A DNA stretch of 37,210 bases from positions 1 through 37,210 of the forward strand of contig JACPZB010000021.1 in assembly GCA_016195725.1 (NCBI GenBank), written 5' to 3'. Positions 31,757 to 37,210 of the stretch are shown piece after piece. The position numbers and the translations under genes were made by a program. A model generated the notes under the pieces. That model was not told where the DNA came from, searched no databases, and was given only the letters and a program-made list of their open reading frames with translations. The first letter of the stretch is position 1, and the number at the start of each line of letters is the position of its first letter. The stretch is from Deltaproteobacteria bacterium (GTDB lineage: Bacteria; Desulfobacterota; GWC2-55-46; UBA9637).

Positions 31757-32410
31757 TCATCCTGTAAACCTGTAAAGCGCGGAGTTTTCCGCTGTTGCAT
31801 TATTAGGGCCTTGCACAGACACGGTGATCCTGTAAAATATAGCGGTAGAGGGCGCGCCGCCGGCAGTCCTTGCAAATTCAAGCCTGCCGCCCGGCAGCGA
31901 CACGGTGTACAACCTCAAGAGCGTTACCGTTGCCCGATAATCGCCGCTGATGCCGGTGAGGGTAATAGTAGTCTGACATGCGCTGCCTTGATTCAGAATG
32001 GCAAAAGAAAGATTGTATGTCTGGCCAGTGCAAGTTGCCGTAATCATAGTGGTAACCGTCTCCCCCCACATGGTCTTATTTATGGAATCCTTTACCACAT
32101 TTATGGCCCCGTCCGCCGCCTCTGACGCAGTTGCATACCTCTTGCCGGCCCCGGACATGATTGTGGACTGGGTTATGAAATACAAAATCCCTGCTACCAG
32201 AGCCATGATAGCAACACTCATAAGCAGAGCCACTACAAGGGCAATGCCTTTGTTATTGGTAGACGGTAGATGGTAGATGGTAGACTTTTTAAAAGTAGAC
32301 GGTAGACAGTAGATAGCAGATAGGAAAGACATGGATTTTGTTTTCCCCTGTCTACTTTCTACTCTCCTACTGTCTACTGTATTTTTGCTGTATGCTCTTA
32401 ATAAGTCCAT
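31757..32410 (-). CDS. pilX: PilX-like minor prepilin with unusually long repeat-encoded leader
   Basis: Mature protein begins GIALVVALLMSVAIMALVAG, the PilX-type hydrophobic segment, followed by a pilin-like domain with SGAGKRYATASEAADGAINV and two Cys. The best start is ATG 32410 (GGAGG seven bases upstream), which lies inside the 3' end of the four-helix-bundle gene. The leader before Gly is then about 54 residues and includes FLSAIYCLPSTF and YHLPSTNNK, encoded by AGTAGAC-family heptads. An internal ATG (MSFLSAIYC) would give about 28 residues but has a poor ribosome site. Normal prepilin leaders are 5 to 25 residues. It is part of the minor-pilin operon before pilY1. Confidence 0.82.
   Translation of the reverse strand: MDLLRAYSKNTVDSRRVESRQGKTKSMSFLSAIYCLPSTFKKSTIYHLPSTNNKGIALVVALLMSVAIMALVAGILYFITQSTIMSGAGKRYATASEAADGAINVVKDSINKTMWGETVTTMITATCTGQTYNLSFAILNQGSACQTTITLTGISGDYRATVTLLRLYTVSLPGGRLEFARTAGGAPSTAIFYRITVSVQGPNNATAENSALYRFTG
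32258..32396. repeat. AGTAGAC-family heptad arrays within the pilX leader and the end of the four-helix gene
   Basis: GGTAGAC, GGTAGAT, AGTAGAC units (32258..32318), then opposed TGTCTAC, TTTCTAC units (32349..32385). They encode most of the PilX leader; at the far end they give the TAG stop of the four-helix-bundle gene. Confidence 0.85.
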
Positions 32411-32741
32411 ATAACATCCTCCCTGTCTGATCACATTGACTGTTTAAGATTTTGTTATCTTTCAAATATCCAAGGTCTGCAGATAAAATTACATAATATC
32501 TCAATTCTTCTAATGACCCTTGGCTCATATTATAAAAATTTGCTTTGTCCTTCAACGTGCGCTTTCTGAAACCTTCGGCAATATTTGCAGCAATTGATAC
32601 GGCAGCCCGACGCATTTGAGAAACAAGGCTGAATTTTTCTTCATTTGGAAAATATCTTGTAACTTTATATGCCTCCAACACAAGCTCATGCGCCTTTTTC
32701 CATACTTCCAAATCTTCAAATCTCTGCGCTTTTATTTTCAT
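32367..32741 (-). CDS. Four-helix-bundle protein (S23/IVP, Avd-like family)
   Basis: About 124 aa with the family signature: FEDLEVWKKAHELVLEAYK, FPNEEKFSLVSQMRRAAVS, IAANIAEGFRKRT, and NMSQGSLEELRYYVILSADL. This is the small basic helical family found within 23S rRNA intervening sequences and, as Avd, in diversity-generating retroelements; many copies stand alone and have no known role. ATG 32741 has AAGG five bases upstream; the track start GTG 32747 overlaps that site. It lies between pilW and pilX, in an operon that elsewhere is pure pilin genes, and is flanked by heptad arrays on both sides, suggesting later insertion. Confidence 0.9.
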   Translation of the reverse strand: MKIKAQRFEDLEVWKKAHELVLEAYKVTRYFPNEEKFSLVSQMRRAAVSIAANIAEGFRKRTLKDKANFYNMSQGSLEELRYYVILSADLGYLKDNKILNSQCDQTGRMLYGLIKSIQQKYSRQ

Positions 32742-32744
32742 TTC

Positions 32745-32822
32745 CACCTTTTCCCTGTCTACTGTTTGCTGTCTACTTTCTTCTTTTCCCTCCCTACTCT
32801 CTACCTTCTACTGTCTACTGCT
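32745..32822. repeat. Heptad array between pilW and the four-helix gene
   Basis: Opposed TGTCTAC, TGTTTGC, TGTCTAC and TCTCTAC, CTTCTAC, TGTCTAC units separated by T/C-rich pieces. Confidence 0.8.
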
Positions 32823-32829
32823 TTATTTT

Positions 32830-33933
32830 TCACCTGATATTCCTCGGCGTTATACTTAAGGTTACGAGCCTCCATCTATAGTTTTGCTGCGTGATAGCCA
32901 CATTCCTCCCCGTTCCCAAAAGACTATCCCCGACCGGGATACTTGCCAGAGAAGTATAATTAGTATCCAGATTGCCTGATTGAACCAATATATACACCCT
33001 TATCTGTTTAAGCCGCTTTTTCAGGGTTTGCGGGTCATAGTCTTTTGCCTTTGTTTGCCCGCCATTGTCCCATAGGTTTATCGGTCCGCTTCCATCTGTT
33101 GAAATTGTATCAAGGCCAAAGGCAACTTCAAAATCAAGAACGCAGTCAAGGATGGCATCGCCGCTGCCAGGAGAGGTATCTGTCCTGCTCTCTGCCCTTA
33201 AAAGGCTGAATGTCCCTGTAGCGCAGTTGGCAGGCGGCGTGCCGCCAAGATAATATCTTACAGTATAAAATGGCTTAAGAGTGAGCAGTGCATCATCACC
33301 GCTATTAGCAGCGCCGTAAAGCCCGTACAAGAGAGTCCCCACTGCCGGATAAATAGAGACGCCGCCTGGCGTGGTGGTAAGACGGTTAGCAAATGTAAGA
33401 TTTGTGCCGTCGTATCTAAATAACCATGCTCCACCCTGTGCGAGGAGTTTCTTCGTAGCCGGCTCCATCAGCACTACCCTGTCGTTTGCGCCGACATTCT
33501 CTCTTGCATCACCCCAATCCGTTGTGAAACTCGGGTCATTTGTTATTGCATATGTCCATGCCTGGGTCTGTTGTGAATTTATGCCGAGGGCTGTTCCCAT
33601 CATGGTTAAGGTATCGCTGCTGTTGATATCATTGTTGCTTGCATTCGCAACTCTGGGCGCGGTAAAGGCGGGGTTTGTTGCAGCGCTATAATCATCTGCA
33701 AGACCGTAGCCTGCCATATTTAAGTCCCTTTCTATAACATTCCTTGCTATCTGTATCTCCATCTCGGCCTCGCTAATCCTGTATTCCCTCGTCGTAGTCT
33801 GCAGCTGCGTGGTATATGCAATATAAACAAGAGAAAGAATTACCGAAAATATAACCAATGATACAAGTATCTCTATCAGGCTGAAGCCCCCCTGCTTGAG
33901 GCTTGCAGGGGCAGGCTTGTTATTCTTTTTCAT
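32830..33933 (-). CDS. pilW: PilW-like minor prepilin
   Basis: A 367-aa prepilin. After a 15-residue leader (KKNNKPAPASLKQGG) come FSLIEILVSLVIFSVILSLV, a class IVa processing site and helix with Glu at position 5, then VYIAYTTQLQTTTREYR and the typical PilW stretch AEMEIQIARNVIERDLNMAG YGL. The C-terminal part is beta-rich and divergent. GGAAAG precedes the ATG. It is expected to sit in the priming complex at the pilus tip together with PilV, PilX, FimT and PilY1. Confidence 0.9.
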   Translation of the reverse strand: MKKNNKPAPASLKQGGFSLIEILVSLVIFSVILSLVYIAYTTQLQTTTREYRISEAEMEIQIARNVIERDLNMAGYGLADDYSAATNPAFTAPRVANASNNDINSSDTLTMMGTALGINSQQTQAWTYAITNDPSFTTDWGDARENVGANDRVVLMEPATKKLLAQGGAWLFRYDGTNLTFANRLTTTPGGVSIYPAVGTLLYGLYGAANSGDDALLTLKPFYTVRYYLGGTPPANCATGTFSLLRAESRTDTSPGSGDAILDCVLDFEVAFGLDTISTDGSGPINLWDNGGQTKAKDYDPQTLKKRLKQIRVYILVQSGNLDTNYTSLASIPVGDSLLGTGRNVAITQQNYRWRLVTLSITPRNIR

Positions 33934-33944
33934 TTTCTTTCCCT

Positions 33945-33975
33945 TTCCACTGTCTACTGTTTGCTGTCCACTCGT
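33945..33975. repeat. Heptad array between pilV and pilW
   Basis: Units ACTGTCT, ACTGTTT, GCTGTCC fill the 40-base gap and adjoin the pilV stop. Confidence 0.75.
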
Positions 33976-34569
33976 TCACACTGCCTTGTGCTTGTGGATT
34001 ACTGCGCTATTCGTATAAGACTGCGTCTGCCCGGGATAGCTGTATAAAACAGTGATTGAAATCTCTTTTAAATCAGTTGTCAAGTCAGTCACCGACCATG
34101 TAACCGTATAAGACTGGGTAGTCCCCCTCATGGTTTGAACAGGATTTGGATAGTACAGATAATAATTGGCAGTTGAGCCTGTAGGATCTTGTAAGGCAGC
34201 GTTTGTAGTACCGTAAGGTGTTAAATTACAGGGGGTTGTAGTGGTACAAGTTGTAGAAAGCGAAGGGCTATTCATCGGCTGGGCAAGGAGTATCTCCGCT
34301 GTCTGAGTAGTAAGCCGTATGGCAGTATTCCTTATATCGTTCTGCAAATTAACCCGTATGGATGTAATAACAATGTTTAAAAGCCCAAGCATAGAAATGG
34401 CCAGGATGGCAAGGGCTATCATCATCTCTATGAGGGAAAACCCCTTTTTATTAGCAGGTAGTAGACAGTAGACAGCATGCAAAGGAAAACCTTTCTCTCC
34501 CCGTCTACTGTCTACTCCATGCTGTCTACTTTCTTTATGCCGGCTACTGTGATTGACAATTGTTTCCAT
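33976..34569 (-). CDS. pilV: PilV-like minor prepilin with 42-residue repeat-encoded leader
   Basis: Mature part begins FSLIEMMIALAILAISMLGL with Glu at position 5, then NIVITSIRVNLQNDIRNTA, typical of PilV. The start ATG 34569 is well supported (AGGAG six bases upstream, overlapping the gspH/fimT end by 26 bases), so the leader before the cleavage Gly is about 42 residues, far longer than normal. Much of it (VDSRRGEKGF, LHAVYCLLPANKK) is encoded by AGTAGAC-family heptads that form a 12-bp perfect inverted repeat (34468..34479 with 34518..34529). Confidence 0.88.
   Translation of the reverse strand: METIVNHSSRHKESRQHGVDSRRGEKGFPLHAVYCLLPANKKGFSLIEMMIALAILAISMLGLLNIVITSIRVNLQNDIRNTAIRLTTQTAEILLAQPMNSPSLSTTCTTTTPCNLTPYGTTNAALQDPTGSTANYYLYYPNPVQTMRGTTQSYTVTWSVTDLTTDLKEISITVLYSYPGQTQSYTNSAVIHKHKAV
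34453..34540. repeat. Heptad inverted array encoding the PilV leader
   Basis: GTAGACAGCATG pairs exactly with CATGCTGTCTAC; outer GTAGACAGTAGAC and GTCTACTGTCTAC also pair. The whole array is inside the open frame. Confidence 0.88.
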
Positions 34570-35098
34570 CCCATACTCCTTCTCTTATCCTGACGGTCTC
34601 TATCTTCACACATCTTTTCTGGCTAACCCCTGATAAACTCAGGACATACTTGATATCCTGAGTATTTCCTATGCTCCAACTCGTATTTCTTATCATGCCT
34701 CCTTTATCGTATATTCTGATATTAGCTGCAAGCGTAGGGTCTCCTGCATCGCCTACGGTAACTGTTACGCCTGATGGCAGTGTGACCTGCCTTGTATTTG
34801 TCTCTTCTCCTGTTCCAGCATATTGAAAATCCCCGTTTGCATCATTGAATTCAAAAACCGTATAAGTAGTATTTGAGACAAACCGTATGCCGAAACCTCG
34901 GCTGTTCGCTCCAGAAGGGCTCTGCGTCATTGCGTCAATTCTTGTCTTCTGCAAATCGCCGTAAAGCTGTTTTGATGCTGCGGTAAGATTGCGTCCTTGA
35001 ATAGATCCAGTCCCCCACATGGCAATTGCAGCCACTATTGCAATAAGCGCCACCACAATTAAAAGCTCAATCAGTGAAAAGCCTTTCTCGTTCTTCAT
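34544..35098 (-). CDS. fimT: GspH/FimT-type minor prepilin
   Basis: About 184 aa from ATG 35098. A short leader MKNEKG precedes FSLIELLIVVALIAIVAAIA with Glu at position 5, then the FimT/GspH pattern KQLYGDLQKTRIDAMTQ and a beta-rich domain with FEFNDANGDFQYAGTGE. The track start (TTG 35128) is rejected because it lies in the -12 region of a sigma-54 promoter. It is first in the minor-pilin operon and overlaps pilV. Confidence 0.9.
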   Translation of the reverse strand: MKNEKGFSLIELLIVVALIAIVAAIAMWGTGSIQGRNLTAASKQLYGDLQKTRIDAMTQSPSGANSRGFGIRFVSNTTYTVFEFNDANGDFQYAGTGEETNTRQVTLPSGVTVTVGDAGDPTLAANIRIYDKGGMIRNTSWSIGNTQDIKYVLSLSGVSQKRCVKIETVRIREGVWDGNNCQSQ

Positions 35099-35123
35099 CT
35101 TTATTCTCTTAAATAAGATATTA

Positions 35124-35140
35124 AGCAATTTCTATGCCAG
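35124..35140 (-). promoter_or_regulatory. Sigma-54 promoter of the minor-pilin operon
   Basis: TGGCATAGAAATTGCT on the minus strand: GG and GC are ten bases apart and match TGGCA-N6-TTGC. Initiation near 35113 would leave a 15-base leader with GAGA before ATG 35098. It lies downstream of a PilR-like activator gene. Confidence 0.85.
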
Positions 35141-35230
35141 ATTGTTGTAAAAAATAACCTATTGATAAATAAAGACTTTTTTTAGGCAGAGATTTGTTTG
35201 TCCTATAAATCTTGCATAACTATGAAAAAA

Positions 35231-36613
35231 TTACAAACCATATTCCTTTATCTTATACAAAAGCGCCCTGTGGCTTATCTCTAATAGTTCCGCCGCCTTT
35301 GTCTTGTTGCCGTTTGTCATCTCAAGGGCTTTTTTTATGAACTCTTTTTCAAGCTCTTCTTCCGCCCTTTTGATTGAGAGTTCCGCCCCTTGACCCTTGA
35401 CCCTTGACCCTTGACCCGTTTCTTTTAAAAACGGCAGGCTGTCGGCTTTGATTACATCACCCTCGGCCAGTATCACCGCCCTTTCAATCACATTCTCCAG
35501 TTCCCGCACATTCCCGGGCCATGAGTAATTGCTCAAATGATTCATGGTCTCTTCGTCAACGGTCTTTATCTTTTTACCAAACTTTTTTGCATAACGGCTT
35601 ATAAAATGGTTTATAAGGAACGGAATATCACCATGCCTCTCCCGCAAGGGAGGAAGCTTTATCGGTACGACATTGAGCCTGTAAAAAAGGTCTTCCCTGA
35701 AATTGCCTTTTCTAATCTCTTCTGTCAGGTCTTTGGCAGTCGCCGCGATCACCCTTACATCAATCTTTTTAGATTTTGAATCCCCCAGCCGTCGCAGCTC
35801 TCCTTCCTGAAGAACCCTCAACAGCTTTACCTGCAATTCCTTTGGAAGCTCGCCTATTTCATCTAAAAACATAGTCCCTGCATCTGCTTCTTCAAAAAGG
35901 CCCGGCTTATTTCTTACAGCGTCAGTAAATGCGCCTTTGACATGACCGAAGAGCTCGCTCTCCAGAAGATTTTCAGGGATTGCGCCGCAATTTACTGCAA
36001 TAAACGGCCTATCCCTTCTAATACCATTATAATGGAGCGCCCTGGCTATAAGTTCCTTTCCAGTGCCGCTCTCACCGGTTATAAGTATGGTTGTATTATA
36101 ATCCGCCACCTTCTTTATAAGTTTAAATATTTCAAGCAGTTGCTGGTTTTCTGTTATAATATTCTTAAGGTCATATTCTTGCTCGGCAATATGTTTAAAT
36201 CTCGCATTTTCCCGTTTAAGACTTTCCCTCTCTTCCGCCTTCTTTAACGTAAGGATTATCTCATCGGCCTTGAACGGCTTTGATATGTAATCATATGCGC
36301 CAAGCCTCATACATTCAATTGCAGTGTCAATTGTGCCGTAGGCGGACATCATGATGACAACCCCCCCACCCCTGCCCTCCCCCTCAAGGGGGGAGGGTGA
36401 GGGAGGGGGTGACTTGAGTCTCTTGAGAAATTCCATCCCGTCCATGCCCGGCATTTTTATATCGCAGAGGATGAAGTCAAAATCATCCTTTTCCAATACC
36501 TTCAATGCCTGAGCGCCGCCTTCCACAGACGCCGCATCGTAGCCTTCCTTTTTTAAAATTATGGAAAGCATGTGGCGCATGGATTCTTCGTCGTCAATGA
36601 TTAGAATTCTCAT
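35231..36613 (-). CDS. pilR: Sigma-54-dependent response regulator, PilR/NtrC type
   Basis: A 460-aa activator. The receiver domain has Asp 7/8, the phospho-acceptor in ILCDIKMPGMDG (about 51), and MMSAYG and SKPF. The AAA+ domain has GESGTGKE (Walker A), GAFTDA (in place of the usual sigma-54 contact loop GAFTGA) and GTMFLDEIGELP (Walker B). The C-terminal Fis-type HTH is NKTKAAELLEISHRALLYKI. Two repeat-derived inserts occur: SPPPSPSPLEGEGRGGG in the receiver between helix 3 and strand 4, and GQGSRVKGQG (CCCTTGA heptads) between the AAA+ and HTH domains. It follows its kinase and most likely drives the two sigma-54 promoters in this window. Confidence 0.93.
   Translation of the reverse strand: MRILIIDDEESMRHMLSIILKKEGYDAASVEGGAQALKVLEKDDFDFILCDIKMPGMDGMEFLKRLKSPPPSPSPLEGEGRGGGVVIMMSAYGTIDTAIECMRLGAYDYISKPFKADEIILTLKKAEERESLKRENARFKHIAEQEYDLKNIITENQQLLEIFKLIKKVADYNTTILITGESGTGKELIARALHYNGIRRDRPFIAVNCGAIPENLLESELFGHVKGAFTDAVRNKPGLFEEADAGTMFLDEIGELPKELQVKLLRVLQEGELRRLGDSKSKKIDVRVIAATAKDLTEEIRKGNFREDLFYRLNVVPIKLPPLRERHGDIPFLINHFISRYAKKFGKKIKTVDEETMNHLSNYSWPGNVRELENVIERAVILAEGDVIKADSLPFLKETGQGSRVKGQGAELSIKRAEEELEKEFIKKALEMTNGNKTKAAELLEISHRALLYKIKEYGL
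35387..35418. repeat. Heptad repeat (TGACCCT) inside the response regulator gene
   Basis: About four exact units encode QGSRVKGQGAE in the linker before the DNA-binding domain. Confidence 0.9.
36358..36411. repeat. C-rich palindrome inside the receiver domain
   Basis: CCCTCCCCCTCAAGGGGGGA is flanked by further C-rich and G-rich arms, an inverted repeat that encodes SPPPSPSPLEGEGRGGG in frame. It resembles dispersed hairpin repeats common in environmental genomes. Confidence 0.85.
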
Positions 36614-36624
36614 AAAGTTTATTG

Positions 36625-36678
36625 GTAGCCGCAGGCTTTAGCCTGCGTATTTTTACGCAACCTAAAGGTTGCGGCTAC
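36625..36678. repeat. GTAG-type double-hairpin palindrome, copy 2, between kinase and regulator
   Basis: GCAGGCTTTAGCCTGC and GCAACCTAAAGGTTGC hairpins flank ATTTTT, with GTAGCCGC/GCGGCTAC at the ends. The same family as 1320..1378. It encodes the last four residues and the TAG stop of the histidine kinase and ends about 12 bases before the regulator start. Confidence 0.92.
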
Positions 36679-37210
36679 ATGGCAAAATCACCTCAAAGGT
36701 CGTCCCCTTCCCCAATTCGCTCTTCACCTTTATATCCCCGCCGTATGCCTGTATTATGCCAAGAGATAGTGTAAGTCCCAGGCCTGTTCCTTTTCCTTGG
36801 TCTTTGGTGGTAAAAAACGGATCGAATATCTTATCAATGTCGGATTGTGCAATACCCTTGCCTGTATCAGTCACAGAGATTTTAATATATGCACGCTCTG
36901 GAATATGACTGCGCACAGCCGAAAAATCTTTATTCAGTGTATCATCCTTTCTTCTTCTCGAACTCTTATCCTGTTCCGACAGAACAATTTCAGATGTTTC
37001 CACCCTTATTATTCCTCCCCCTTCCATTGCATCTTTTGCATTCAGGAAAAGGTTGAGCAGAACCTGTTGAAGCATACCTTCATCCATAAGGATGTGTTGA
37101 ATACCCTGATCAAACTTCATATCAAACGATATAACACTGCCTGAAAATTGAGGCAAGAGCAGTTGGGTGGAGTCTTTGACCACCCTGTTGACATCAACGT
37201 CCTGCAAGGC
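36662..37210 (-). CDS. pilS: Sensor histidine kinase, C-terminal part (runs off right edge), PilS/NtrB type
   Basis: The frame is open to the window edge, so only the catalytic ATP-binding domain is seen. Boxes are N (QQVLLNLFLNAKDAME), G1 (VTDTGKGIAQ), F (FDPFFTTKDQGKG) and G2 (GTGLGLTLSLGI). A basic, variable loop (SSRRRKDDTLNKDF) lies between N and G1. The last residues SRNL and the stop are encoded by a palindromic repeat, so the native end was probably at or near VILPC. It sits directly upstream of the PilR-like gene and likely phosphorylates it. The sensor and dimerisation parts are outside the window. Confidence 0.9.
   Translation of the reverse strand, partial: ALQDVDVNRVVKDSTQLLLPQFSGSVISFDMKFDQGIQHILMDEGMLQQVLLNLFLNAKDAMEGGGIIRVETSEIVLSEQDKSSRRRKDDTLNKDFSAVRSHIPERAYIKISVTDTGKGIAQSDIDKIFDPFFTTKDQGKGTGLGLTLSLGIIQAYGGDIKVKSELGKGTTFEVILPCSRNL

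Noticed and set aside
32367-32741. Avd of a diversity-generating retroelement acting on pilin or PilY1
   Set aside because: No reverse transcriptase, no template/variable repeat pair with adenine-specific differences was seen in the window. Kept only as family membership.
35099-35128. Upstream TTG start for the fimT-like gene (ORF track)
   Set aside because: It lies in the sigma-54 promoter, upstream of the predicted transcription start; ATG 35098 gives a standard short prepilin leader.
36669-37144. Plus-strand ORFs opposite the histidine kinase
   Set aside because: Antisense to conserved kinase boxes and without recognisable features.

Overview
The window is one nearly continuous minus-strand gene string, moderate in GC, from a Gram-negative bacterium with a full type IV pilus (T4P) apparatus, lipoprotein-type PilP and PilQ, and sigma-54 control of minor pilins. 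The order pilMNOPQ, aroC, aroK, aroB, pepQ, accB, accC resembles Desulfobacterota/Geobacter-like genomes. The abundance of short degenerate tandem repeats and palindromes suggests an uncultured groundwater-type lineage of Desulfobacterota or Nitrospirota. The exact taxon cannot be fixed from the sequence alone. Both ends cut genes: carB on the left and a histidine kinase on the right.

Layout, left to right (transcription mostly right to left). (1) Pyrimidine and purine synthesis: carB (partial), an unknown 211-aa gene, carA, purC, a graveyard of gene fragments (MscS tail, a restriction-enzyme-like head and another gene start), purB, then a ZIP metal transporter. (2) A MITE-like element, a tRNA-Gly(CCC) with a clear sigma-70 promoter, and a CCA-adding-type nucleotidyltransferase. 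(3) A large TPR protein, a LipM-like octanoyltransferase, accC, accB, a PepQ-type M24 peptidase with a probable ATT start, and a TPR-like/Roadblock protein. (4) aroB, aroK, aroC. (5) pilQ, pilP, pilO, pilN, pilM with 4-bp overlaps, ending in a strong terminator. Upstream of pilM lie a small XRE-type regulator and an MNT/HepT-like pair with its own promoter. (6) The minor-pilin/PilY1 region: a membrane protein with Ig/cadherin-like domains, a 1672-aa PilY1, PilX-, PilW-, PilV- and GspH/FimT-like prepilins, and a four-helix-bundle (S23/Avd-like) gene wedged between pilW and pilX. (7) A PilR-like sigma-54 activator and the end of its PilS-like kinase. Two good sigma-54 promoters (in front of gspH/fimT and in front of pilY1) tie region 6 to region 7.

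The most unusual content is repetitive. Degenerate 7-bp tandem arrays, often paired head to head so that they can fold into hairpins, fill most intergenic gaps. They also enter genes in frame (aroC three times, lipM, the response regulator; an 8-bp version in purB). They encode the lipoprotein signal-peptide cores of PilP and PilQ and the unusually long leaders of the PilV- and PilX-like prepilins. Because 7 and 3 are coprime, a perfect heptamer array reads the same seven codons in all three frames of a strand. For nearly every family here one strand is stop-free in all frames and the other is closed in all frames. Arrays inside genes lie in the open direction; two arrays after genes supply stop codons. 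A second class, palindromes of about 50 bp that begin GTAG and end CTAC, sits at gene 3' ends and repeatedly supplies or touches the stop codon. These two repeat classes are the best candidates for something undescribed.
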